64,000 nucleotides of DNA from Protopterus annectens (taxonomy: Eukaryota; Chordata; Ceratodontiformes; Protopteridae): assembly GCF_019279795.1 (NCBI RefSeq), contig NC_056745.1, positions 508,587,716-508,651,715 on the forward strand. Reading direction: 5' to 3'. Each line of letters begins with the position of its first letter. The stretch's first letter is position 1. The notes below the pieces were generated by a model. It was given only the letters and a program-made list of their open reading frames with translations, made no database searches and was not told where the DNA came from. Shown one piece after another: positions 54,661 to 64,000 of the stretch. Position numbers and translations under genes: made by a program.

Positions 54661-55770
54661 AAAAACATTTATTTTACACAACTGTACATTTATATAAATG
54701 AAAATAAACCATATTGACACAATCCCAGTTGCAAATATTTTACATCACAAAACATATTGCCATAAGCTCTCATTGCAAACATTATACACCACTTACAGTC
54801 TACCCAATCATTGTCAGTCAAACATTACATAGCTCATTCAAGTCCTGCCTTCTTTTAAACCTCATTCCTCCCCTGTATGTATTGTTCCCACAATTCCCAT
54901 TTTTCCTATATAATTTGCTCCTACCCTTTTCTAAAATATCCCAATTCCAGTTATTTTATCTCTGTTACTATACTCACTATTTCTAGTACAGTTGATTTAT
55001 ACTTTGATTTCCATTTTCTAGTAATTGCTTCTTTGGCAGCCACCATAATTAGACTCAGCAATGCCTTACTACATCTAGGCAATTCCAATTCTGTACCATA
55101 GCTCAGAAAAATCATTTCCCTATTAACATGAATTTGCTCACCCAGCATCTCTGACAGAGTAGCCTGCAGGGAATCTTTAACATCTGCCAACTCATTACAG
55201 TCACAGAAAATATGTTCCCAATTATCTCTTTCTTCCCCATTACACCTCCAACATTTGCTGCCTACCTGAGGAATAATTTTCTGGAGTCTATTTGGGGTAG
55301 CTATGTAAACATTTCCAAGCAAAAATCCTAACTCTCCTAGACTTTGTTGCATATTTGAGAGACATATATCCACACATTGTTTCTTTGTAAATTGCTTATC
55401 CAGTCTCTCTTCCCAATCCTAACCACCTCTGATTGAGTCTTATAGTTATCATGCAATATTTTATATGCTCTACTAATTATTCATTTTTTAACATCAGTTT
55501 CTGTTCTAGACGCTACTAAAAACTCTACCAATGCTGGCCTTTCATTTAGGACCTCTATTTCTTTCTCTTTGTCTATAATCTGATGTCAATCCTTGATAGG
55601 GAATGCAATATCTAGCCTGCAGTCCAAATAAATTCTTGGCAAATTCCCATTCTATTACCTTTGCCTCTCTCGCTCTTTGCTCCCAAAACATTGGTTTATT
55701 TGCCAGTTTTCTTCAATAAATTCCAGCCCCTTCTTGCTATTGTCTGCATCCATAATTGCAGTCACCCCTA
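54661..55770 (-). mobile_element. LINE-1 copy D, ORF2 C-terminus and 3' UTR, minus strand
   Basis: 54665-54975 matches the 3' UTR of copy A (26915-27210). Minus frame 55373-54951 carries the L1 C-terminal Cys motif CWRCNGEERDNWEHIFCDC and KALLSLIMVAAKEAITRKWK. Upstream coding remnants continue to about 55770 (LEFIEENWQIN-like near 55710). 5'-truncated. It shows what the segment missing from copy A should look like. Confidence 0.85.
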
Positions 55771-56471
55771 TTGTTGTGGTCTTATTCATGAACCAAGCAA
55801 TAAAAGAAGCACCAACCCAGTGGAATACCTTCTGATATTATTGGTCAAGGGCTGATTACTTTTTATGGTGGCCAAAATGGCAAACTGTGCTAGCCACATA
55901 GGTGGTATCTGTATCTTTAAAAGTAACCACTCTGCTAGAGGCAAGAGTGATAAAACTGTACTATATTCCTCTGCAAACCAAACAGACACAGAACTGCAAG
56001 TTACAGTGAGCTTCCAGTATATACAGAATATGCTGTTAGCCATTATCAGTTTCTGTGAAGATCAGAAGATAAAAGGACAGATATGGTGAGATCTCAAACA
56101 TCCTTATATGGAGAAAATGAAGACTTACTCTGAGAAAAACATTGACCATGAGAAAGAGCAGACATGGTTCTTTACACATCAGTGGCTGCAGCTTGGATAT
56201 TTGGTGAGTATAGGTGATGGCTCCGGGACCTACTTTTTGAATACAATGAAACATGTTGCTCAAAGGGCATAATAGTAGCATACTGATCATGATGTTCAGA
56301 CCTTATGGTGAATGTGGGGTCTTGTTCTTCACAAGAGATCTGAAAATCATTGCCTTTTAAAATGATATCAAATTACAGTTCAGAAGATCTGAAACATGAA
56401 CCATGTAAAAGGAGGCTCAAATAAAACAGGTGTGTTAATTAACATAGACACATCAGCAAACTGGCAAACTC

Positions 56472-56626
56472 ACCTAACATTTAGTATACCATTTCAGCTA
56501 AAAGCTTGATCCACATACATTTGAATCCTTACCTTGACTGTCTTGTGTATACCTAACATTCAGTATACCATTTCAGCTAAAAGCTTGATCCACATATATC
56601 TGAATCCTTATCTTGACTGTCTTGTG

Positions 56627-56633
<7 letters not shown>
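56472..56633 (+). repeat. 81-bp tandem duplication
   Basis: Two adjacent copies beginning ACCTAACATT(T/C)AGTATACC and ending CTTGACTGTCTTGTGTATA (about 56472-56552 and 56553-56633), with a few differences. The second runs directly into a TA microsatellite. Confidence 0.9.

Positions 56634-56685
<52 letters not shown>
56628..56685. repeat. (TA)n microsatellite
   Basis: About 28 TA units with an early CA interruption. Confidence 0.95.
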
Positions 56686-56686
<1 letters not shown>

Positions 56687-58345
56687 AAATTAATTCAGTG
56701 GATACTGAAAGAATTACTAAGACTGTAATATATGGGAATTAACTGGAAACAACTGAAATGAGACCGGAATGAATGTCTTTATCTGTTAATTTCCTAAACT
56801 TGTGCTGAACAGGTACCAGTCTCTCCTTTATTGGCCAAGTCTTTTTGTACTTTTTAGAATAAATTCTGCATGCTCTATAATTTGGTTAAAATGCTTTATT
56901 AGATGTTAACAATATCAGAATGCTGTCTCCAGTAACAGTGCTGAGAAACAATAACCATCTGCAGAAGTTCTGGAATGCTGGATAACAGTAACAGTGCTGA
57001 TAAATATAATAGTGCTGATAAATATATCCAAAGTTTTTGCACATATATTCTGATTCTCCTGAATAATATCAACTGAAACAGTCTTCTCCTCCTGAATAGT
57101 ATGGCTATTTGACCTGACTTCTGTACTCAGGCTTGAGTGCCTATACTGCAAAGACCTTTTGCATACAAGTCCAAAAGCTAACTTAACTGACTCAACTAAC
57201 CATGCCTGAAATATTTCCTAATAATACCAAAACCCTGTAATGTTCTACATGCCTCTTTAGCCTTGGTTTTCAGGCCATGTCTTGCATGTATTTCACAGTG
57301 CCTAACTATCTTTTCTTTATCTAGCATTCTATTGTAAGTACATATATCATTCCCTTGAGAAAGGAACATTTTGCAGCTTTCCTTTGAGAACTGTCATTTC
57401 TGTACATCTCATGTATAGCCAGCAAGATTATCTTTTTTCTTCTACTTAGCTCTATTTTCCTGAAACTGCGTGCATAAATGAAAACACAAATCTGACTCTG
57501 TACTTACAGGCCTATTCTAACGATTCCCCCTGAGGTCCCTGATGAAAGTTTTACATGGACCTTCTTTTGTAGTTACTTTATATTTGTATTACTAACTACT
57601 GTAATCTGATTTGAATGCACTGACTTTATGCTATCTCACAATCTGCAGATGTGTCCTGATAGTGATGTCCTTTATGGTCTCAAAGATACAAGTAGCTAAT
57701 ACCTCCAGCAACTTGGCTAATTTATGTAATTCCCAAAGAGCTTTAACAGCTCCATATGCAGGATATATATCTCTCGAGTGATTGCCCCATTACTTAGATT
57801 CACAGTCTTTAGAGTCTTTAAGTCTAAGTTGTGATGCATGTGTGATATATCTGAAACCTGAACATTATTTTGAAAATCAGTGTTTTTTAATTTTGTGGTT
57901 TCTAAAACTGAGTAGGCCAGGTAATTTTTTCAACTCTGCTGTTCCAGAAACAGCATGAAGAAAATGCCATACAGATCCTCAACTTGTTTCTGTGAGTCTT
58001 CAGTGCTGTAATAGATGTTTGCCTTTTAAATTTGTGTCTTAAATATCCTATAAATATGTATGCACTACAATAGCTTACTAAAACCTACGTTTTCTATATT
58101 TCAGATCTATATCTTTGCATACTTTGTCAGTGTCCTTTTAACTTTCTGTTTAACATACAATAATTATGTAAAGTGCACTGTAATCTGTAAATTCATTAGC
58201 AAATTAAGCCTGTCCTGTTATGCCTTGAGTATATTGAATAACTACAACTTATTATTTAGATAATAAGCCTGTTTCAGATAATTCTGTCACTTTACCCTTA
58301 AAACTAATAACTGAATAATGTGATGTGTGATGTAGCTGCATGGTG

Positions 58346-58490
58346 TAACTGAGTATGAATGTTGTGTTCTGAAATCTGACTGAAATGCACTATACTGAAC
58401 TCATAACTGAGTATGAATATCATATTCTAAAACTTGACTGAAATGTAGTCTACTGAAAACACATCGTGTATGAATGTCATATTCTGAATC
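58346..58490 (+). repeat. ~58-bp degenerate tandem repeat
   Basis: Units AACTGAGTATGAATGTTGTG (58346), AACTGAGTATGAATATCATA (58404) and a partial GTGTATGAATGTCATATTC (58465), each followed by a TCTGAAA(T/A)CTGACTGAAATG-like part. Confidence 0.75.
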
Positions 58491-58520
58491 TGTTTTTTAT
58501 CTTTAGACATGCTATGTTTC

Positions 58521-58615
58521 TTTTTTTTAAACACCTTTATTGAATTATCATTTGTGACACAGGCAAATTTACATTTATACAAAAGTATAAAGGTAAGGTG
58601 TAAGGTTAAGGCTGA
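58521..58615 (-). repeat. LINE-1 3' end, very short copy E
   Basis: A T8 run then AAACACCTTTATTGAATTATC and GTGACACAGGCAAATTTACA, matching the terminal 3' UTR of L1 copy A at 26907-26965. A roughly 90-bp 5'-truncated insertion. Confidence 0.72.
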
Positions 58616-58873
58616 GGGAAGGGGCAGCATTAGGATTAGTTGTTAGCACCCATTACTAAAGAGGGTGGGGGGGGTCCGCATTTACACTTCCTAAGGGCTT
58701 TACTCTCCATGACAAAAAATATCATTTAAATAAGAAAGCAAACAAAGGTTGCACTCACGGATAGAAAACTGACAAACAACAAATACCAAACTGCCAGAAA
58801 TACTATGAGAAGATTAAGCCACAATTTTCAACCTTCGTACTCCAAAATGTGGCAAACTACTTGTAGATCAGAG

Positions 58874-58875
58874 TG

Positions 58876-58915
<40 letters not shown>

Positions 58916-59151
58916 ACTATGTCTTTAAGAAGCATGCAAGGCTGTGCGTGCATGTGTAAATTCCAGACACGTGCAATCCCTACTGCCATTTTGAAGCAGC
59001 AGCCAGTGTGCAAGCATGTATGATCAGAGCAGCTAGTTTGTATATAAGTTACTTAGTCATAGTCAAATAAGCTTTACAGTAATGTGTTGGTATAGAATAA
59101 AGCTAGAACCCACAAAGACTCATTTATTCATGTACCAACACAAAAGTGACA
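58874..59151 (+). repeat. 5' LTR of the Gypsy element
   Basis: Proposed from TGTAGTGTGTG (58874) to GTGACA (59151), ending in CA directly before the primer site. It contains a (GT)n run at 58877-58914, a TATA-like GTATATAAG near 59040, and AATAAAGC near 59097 as polyadenylation signal. The right boundary is firm. The left boundary is a guess from the TG start and cannot be verified without the 3' LTR. Confidence 0.65.
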
Positions 59152-59169
59152 TGGTGTCAGAACTGGGAT
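59152..59169 (+). promoter_or_regulatory. tRNA primer-binding site
   Basis: TGGTGTCAGAACTGGGAT directly follows the LTR. It fits the TGGTGTCAGAA-type site, complementary to a leucine-type tRNA 3' end, used by some Ty3/Gypsy elements to prime minus-strand DNA. The tRNA identity is from memory of the site type. Confidence 0.7.
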
Positions 59170-60240
59170 GAAAAAGAACAAAACATTTGGAGCCATGAGA
59201 TGTAAAGGTGAGAGTGAAAGTACAACTAAGAAAAAACCGTGTGAACATAACCTGAAGGAATCAAAGGTAATGAAAAGCAACATGAATTATTTACTTGATG
59301 CAAAGAGGCAAGAAAAGACATTACAAGGGCATAAACCACATCATCAGGCAAGCAGAAAGCTCAAAACGTTTAACTAAAGTGAATGTTTAAGATAAAAGTG
59401 TTTGACGAAACAAATGTGTTTAAAGTATAAAATGAGCATGTTTAAGGCAGAAAGAGTGTGTTTACGGCATAACTGGGCATGTTTAGAGTAAAACGAGCAC
59501 AAAGAAAGTAAAAAAAAAAGAAAAAGGGCTTAAACAAGCACAAAAAATAATAAGAAAAGAAAAGGGGTACAGTGGATAAAAAAATAAAGCAAGGCGACTG
59601 CTGTGTTTGGGCATAACTATGACTTTGTTTGGTATCAAAAAAGTAATTAAGTAATTCAAAGTATCTCAGAGTGTGTAAAAGTGCTTACAGTGTGTGCTTA
59701 TTACTGTGCATGTATTTCAAAGAGTGTGTAAAGTGCAACTATCTCATGTAATTCTATTGAAGCATGGTTGTTCGAAAAAAAATTCTAGTGCTGGGTGTGG
59801 CTGTTCACAAAGTGCCACCATTACAGAGTGCTTATGTTACTGTAAAGACTTAGTTGGCAAGGTGCTGCCATTTTGGGAACATTTCAGTGTATTGCATCTA
59901 GTCATTTACAAAATGCATATACCTCAAAAGACATTGAATTTGGGCAACCAAAATCTGATTATTCACATTGTGAACTTGTTTAACAAGTTTCTTGTATTAA
60001 AGAAAGATGTTTCTTACAAAAGATTACAAGAGTATTTCAGTGCTCGCGAATTGTTCAATTGCATTGCAAAGTTCTTGAATTTTTCTTTAAGCGATGACTT
60101 TAATAAGTGATAATGCATGACTGTTCCATGCCTGCCTTTATTGATAAATTTCCAAGCAACAACTTTAGCATTTTAGCCTTTACCAATTTTGAAAGTGGAT
60201 GATTTTAGCATTTTTGCCTTTACTTATCAAAAATTTCATA

Positions 60241-60492
60241 AAAGCATTGCAAAGTCCAAGAAAGTATTCCTTTAAGCTCCATAAAGCAGTTAATAAGTTG
60301 AAAAGCTATTCTGCTGAGTTTTGTAAAGCATTGAGCATGCTAAAAAGTTATTTTGCAAAGTACAATAAAGTATCAAGAAACTTAAAAAGCTATTTCGTAA
60401 AGGACAGTGAAGCATTAAGGAATTTGAAAAGGTATTTCGCAAAGTGCTATAAAGCATTAAGAAGCCTGAGAGGATTATTTCACAAAGTCCAG
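60241..60492 (+). repeat. Six 42-bp repeats encoding a 14-residue motif
   Basis: Six contiguous units, each starting AAAGCATT-like and all in one open frame (60199-60825). They encode 14-residue units of the pattern K-A-L-x-x-L-K-S-Y-F-A-K-x-x; unit starts at 60241, 60283, 60325, 60367, 60409 and 60451. The frame is kept through all six although nucleotides differ, and the motif is amphipathic and basic. No known family. It may be coding or simply a repeat of length divisible by three. Confidence 0.85.
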
Positions 60493-60614
60493 TTTATTGA
60501 AAGCACTACTTGGTTACTCATTTGCACAATACCGATAAGCATAAAGAAAGTGCAGATAAAAAGCAGAAGAGCATTAGCCAAACTGAGTGCTCATGACAAT
60601 TACTTATGCACATA

Positions 60615-60722
<108 letters not shown>

Positions 60723-60758
60723 ATGTATTTGCAAGACCCTTCACTGGTATGTGTTAAT

Positions 60759-61628
60759 ATGGCAGATGGATTTCAAAAACCACACCCACTTGTTTTTGAC
60801 CAGAATATTGCAGAGAACTGGATAATATTTAAATAGGAGTACATTATTTTTATACAAGCAGCTTATACAGATAGAGATGGACACACAAGGGCATTTATTT
60901 TGCTAAATATAGCAGGATCTGAGGCTATAGAAAGAGAGCGATCATTTGTATATGCACCAGCAGTATATGAAGATGAAGGTGCAGACCACCATATTGTTGT
61001 GCAAGCTGAATCCAGAGAAGACCCAAAGTGTTTAAAGCACAAGTTCAGAGAAATGTGCAACCCCCAGATGAACATTACATTAGAGAGGCATTTGTTTTAC
61101 ATAAGAAATCAGAAGCCAGGGGAAACATTTGCAGCTTATATAACTGACTTGAGGAACAAGGCCAAAACATGTCGGTTTGGTGACTTGAAAGATGAGCTGA
61201 TAAAGGATAGATTTGTATGTGGTATTAATAGTGCTGCAGTAAGGAAGATTTTGCTTCATGACAGTGTTTTGACATTAAGTAAAGCAACAGAGATTTGTCA
61301 GATCCATGAGGTGACAGAAAGGCACATGAACATGCTTACAAGTGACAAAAGCATGGTTTCAGTAAGCTCCAGAGCAAAAGTAGACAGTATGCAACACGTG
61401 GCAAGCAGAAACAGGCCTAAGCAAAGAGCAACCATAGGAATTCCAAAGAAGGTGCTGAGTTTTCCAGAAAGTTTTAGAAGTGCAAGCTCCACTGCCATCT
61501 CAGTGCCATACAAGTGTGAGTCAGCAAAACCCAAGTCTAGCTTTATTGTTAACTGTGAAAATTGTGGTGCAAACCTTGAATCTAAAATAGAGAAAAGTTT
61601 AGCATATGGTCAGCAGTGCCAAGTGTAA
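60759..61628 (+). pseudogene. Gypsy gag
   Basis: The ATG at 60759 gives MADGFQKPHPLVFDQN. A TAG at 60834-60836 interrupts the frame, which continues unchanged to 61628. The capsid-like core includes REDPKCLKHKFREMCNPQMN, RNQKPGETFAAYITDLRNKA, LKDELIKDRFVCGIN and LTLSKATEICQIHE, the retrotransposon gag pattern. Near the C-terminus a zinc knuckle begins (CENCGAN, about 61555), but its second half is in another frame past 61620 (C-K-K-W-N), so an indel lies inside it. Gag would form the particle that houses reverse transcription. Confidence 0.87.
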
Positions 61629-61631
61629 GAA

Positions 61632-62045
61632 ATGGAACATTTTCAAATGTTTTGCAAATCAAGTAAACCTCAAACAGTTGTAAAGAAAGGTTATACAAGA
61701 AAACAAGCTGATCAAGTACAGCCAAAACAATCAGCTTTCTACGTAGATGGTGTATCAGTGCTGGAAGAAAGAGTTGATGCAGTGAACTTATTGACAAGGA
61801 CTGAAGTGGTTGCACTGTTTGAATCAATGGGAAATCCACAGATCTCAAAGCAGACACTGGATCAAAGTGCAATGTTATATCAACAAATAGATTTGCAAGA
61901 GTGAAAACCAACGAACAACTCAATGTAACCTGCAGTACGAGACTTGTTGTATATGGAGGTGAAGAAACTCAAACCGAAGACTCAGTAATATTTCCATGTT
62001 ACTTGGCTGAGAACTGTTACAACTTATTCTATGTAGTCCGATGAC
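61632..62045 (+). pseudogene. Gypsy gag end and protease remnant
   Basis: 61632-61904 continues the gag/pol linker (SKPQTVVKKGYTRKQADQVQ). The region where the aspartic protease active site (D-T/S-G) should be reads LDQSA near 61858, with an apparent small deletion. Protease C-terminal residues then follow in another frame (NVTCSTRLVVYGGEE near 61922; FPCYLAENCYNLFYVV near 61993). The active site is therefore lost. A TGA at 62041-62043 precedes the RT frame. Confidence 0.65.
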
Positions 62046-62047
62046 CA

Positions 62048-62951
62048 GTGCAATCTTTACTAGGTCTCAAAGATAGTTTGAGAATGAATCTGCTTTCTTT
62101 TGCTAAAGAAGTTTATCATGTGAGTGCAGTTCCAAGTTCAGGTTTTGCAGAAGCCATTTTCTCAGAGTATGCTGATGTTTTCGATGACAAGTTGGACAAG
62201 CTTCCAGTTGTATATTCTATAAAATTAGACCTTGAGGTCACGCCAGTGGTCAAACCAGCAAGAAGAGTTCTAATAGCTATGCAAGATAAAGTCAAAGCTC
62301 AGCTAGATAAGATGGTGCAGCAAGGTGTGATTTCTCCAGTCACAGAACCAACTGAATGGGCGTCGTCCATGGTAGCTGCTCACAAGAAAAGCTCAGATGA
62401 AATCAGAATATGCATTAACCCTAGAGATTTGAACAAGGCATTAAAGAGGCCATATCATCCAATGCGCACAGTTGAGGAAGTTGCAGCTCTAATACCAAAT
62501 AACACTGTATTTTCTGTTTTGGATGCAAAGAGTTCAGTTTGGCAAGTGATGCCTGATCACAAATCCTCATTTCTAACTACTTGGCAGATACAGATTTCTA
62601 AGGATGCCATTTGGAATAAATTCTGCAAATGAAGTTTTTCAGCGTGCAATGGAACAAATTCTTTCAGGTCATCCTTGTGCCATAATAGTAGATGATCTAC
62701 TAATTGGAGGCAATGGCGAAGCAGAGCATGACAGAAACTTCAAGAAAGTTCTAGATAGAGCATGTGAAGTAAATTTGAAGCTCAATCCTCTGAAGTGGAA
62801 ATTCAGTCTTCAAGAAGTAACCTATGTAGGACATTTGTTTACAAGTATAGGCTTAAAACCAGACCCAACCAAGCAAACAGCTATTTTAGAGATGTCAGCA
62901 CCAGATAGGTTTAGAGCATTTTCTGGGCAAGTTTATACAAGATTTCAGTGA
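62048..62951 (+). pseudogene. Gypsy reverse transcriptase
   Basis: 62048-62632: FSEYADVFDDKLDKLP, VKPARRVLIAMQDKVKAQLD, GVISPVTEPTEWASSMVAAH, EIRICINPRDLNKALKRPYH, PNNTVFSVLDAKSSVWQV. A frameshift near 62585 moves the frame to 62604-62951: MPFGINSANEVFQRAMEQ, CAIIVDDLLIGG (catalytic V-D-D-box), KLNPLKWKFSLQEVTYVGHL. Motif order and the VDD catalytic box are those of Ty3/Gypsy RT. The first catalytic Asp (VLDAKS) is kept. Loss of frame inactivates it. Confidence 0.9.
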
Positions 62952-63612
62952 GTTGACAGCACCATTAAGAGAGCTAACATGAAAAAATGTTGTATGGCCA
63001 TGGTTACATCATCAGAAGGCATTTAATGACCTTAAGCAGAAAATTGCAATCCACTGCCCCCCTATATTAAGGTATTATGACGTGAATAAAGCAGTTGTCC
63101 TATCCTGTGATGCTTCTAATTTTGGTCTTGGTGCAGTTATTCTACAGGAGGGCAGACCAGTAGCCTATGCATCTAGGACCCTTACTCAAACTGAGATGCA
63201 TTATGCTCAAATTGAGAAAGAGCTTCTAGCAATAGTTTTTGCATGTTCCAAGTTTCATGATTATTTTTATAGTCAAGGTATTCAAATTGAAACTGATCAT
63301 CAGCCTCTAGTTACTATTCTAAAGAAACCTATGCATTCTGCTCCAGTGAGATTACAAAGAATGATGTTCAAATTGCAAAAGTACAATTTCAAAATGGTCT
63401 GCACTAAAGGTAAATTGCTTTATCTGGCTGATACTTTATCCAGATCACCTAAAAGTACAACAGAACAGTTTGATGCTGAAAATTTTGACTTTGATGTAAT
63501 GTCAGTGCATAATTTTTCCACCACTAGACTTGAGCTGAGAGATCACACTATGACTGCTCAAATTTCACAAAAGCTCAATCACTACATCAATGTTGGATGG
63601 CCATCAAAATAA
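62952..63612 (+). pseudogene. Gypsy RNase H
   Basis: 63082-63612: VVLSCDASNFGLGAVILQEG (first catalytic Asp), RPVAYASRTLTQTEMHYAQI, EKELLAIVFACSKFHDYFYS (catalytic Glu), IQIETDHQPLVTILKKPMHS (catalytic Asp) and GKLLYLADTLSRSPKS (final Asp). It would remove the RNA strand after copying. The domain itself is intact and in one frame; it is cut from RT by a stop near 62949 and from integrase by TAA at 63610. Confidence 0.9.
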
Positions 63613-64000
63613 TCTAGTGTATCACCTGAGGTGCAATCATATTTTCCCTACAGATATGAATTGTTGATGGATGATGGCAATATTTTCAAATATCCTAAAA
63701 TTGTTGTTCTTGCTTCATTACAGCATGATTATATTCAGATTTTGCATCATGGCCACCCAGGTTTATTGTCCACTAAGAGAAGGGCTAGAGAACTAGTATT
63801 TTGGCCTTCATTATTAAATGACATTGAGGGTGTTCTTTCTTCTTGTTCAATATGTAATAGTACAAGAGCACATTTGCAAAAAGAACCACTTCAGCTAAAT
63901 CCAATACCTGAACTACTTTGGTCTATTGTTGCAACTGATATCTTTGAATGGAATAACCAACACTACTTGGTTTTGGTAGACTCTTACTCAAACTGGTTTG
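63613..64000 (+). pseudogene. Gypsy integrase, N-terminal part, cut by window end
   Basis: In the same frame as RNase H after its TAA. An H-H-C-C zinc domain is visible: LHHGHPGLLSTKRRARELVF, then W-P-S-L, then SCSICNS (63750-63860). The catalytic core starts with IVATDIFEWNNQHYLVLVDS (63925-63980), holding its first Asp. The frame is open for about 129 codons to the edge, so with readthrough of one stop this part is well preserved. Integrase would join the element DNA to the genome. Confidence 0.88.

Larger units (their letters stand above)
55771..58520. other. Unassigned AT-rich DNA with small tandem duplications
   Basis: No recognised coding sequence. It includes an 81-bp tandem pair (56472-56633), an AT microsatellite, a short local duplication near 56930-57005 (AACAGTGCTGA repeated), and a roughly 58-bp degenerate tandem at 58346-58490. 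These are annotated separately where clear. Confidence 0.5.

Overview
This window reads as intergenic DNA from a large, transposon-rich animal genome, most likely a vertebrate such as an amphibian or lungfish. The taxon is inferred only from the mix of element families: DIRS, Penelope-like elements (PLE), L1, CR1 with an esterase ORF1, RTE, an L2/CR1-type LINE, Gypsy, hAT-type MITEs and tRNA-derived SINEs. No host protein-coding gene, rRNA gene, genuine tRNA gene or CRISPR array was found. Nearly every coding stretch is a retroelement remnant with stops or frameshifts. The most intact frames belong to a pair of Penelope-like copies at 16-25 kb.

Layout. 1-1.3 kb: LINE-1-like remnant split by a 561-bp hAT-type MITE with an 8-bp target-site duplication (TSD). 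1.44-15.99 kb: a DIRS-like tyrosine-recombinase retrotransposon with inverted termini, an internal complementary region, gag, RT/RNase H and recombinase. It is interrupted by a tandem-repeat/SINE block (about 3.5-6.3 kb) and by a nearly complete 6.1-kb LINE (8.3-14.4 kb), which itself holds a CR1 3' tail. 16.14-25.04 kb: two Penelope-like elements in direct tandem, with a third terminal repeat, flanked by an apparently identical 291-bp direct repeat of the target. 26.9-31.7 kb: a minus-strand L1 carrying a nested PLE fragment and a SINE with a 15-bp TSD. 31.85-35.96 kb: CR1 copy with esterase ORF1. 34.8-39.4 kb: a 2.15-kb direct duplication (CR1 3' half plus RTE 5' part) whose two copies are separated by a 334-bp PLE-like end. 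38.5-44.65 kb: an RTE element split exactly by a 3.0-kb CR1 copy. 45.6-52.9 kb: two minus-strand L1 ORF1 regions, one with a foldback MITE and one with an RTE insertion showing a 5' inversion and a 14-bp TSD. 54.7-58.6 kb: L1 3' ends and small tandem duplications. 58.87-64 kb: a Gypsy LTR retrotransposon (5' LTR, primer site, gag, RT, RNase H, integrase) cut by the window edge.

Main point of interest. Two of the three Penelope-related insertions sit between long direct copies of their own target (291 bp and about 2.15 kb), far longer than ordinary TSDs. The third replaces about 0.7 kb of its L1 host. All three carry partial hammerhead-ribozyme-like cores in the terminal region. Taken together this suggests PLE integration or repair through widely spaced breaks. 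That is an inference from junctions read by eye; it needs alignment, read-level confirmation of the assembly, and other copies from the same genome.
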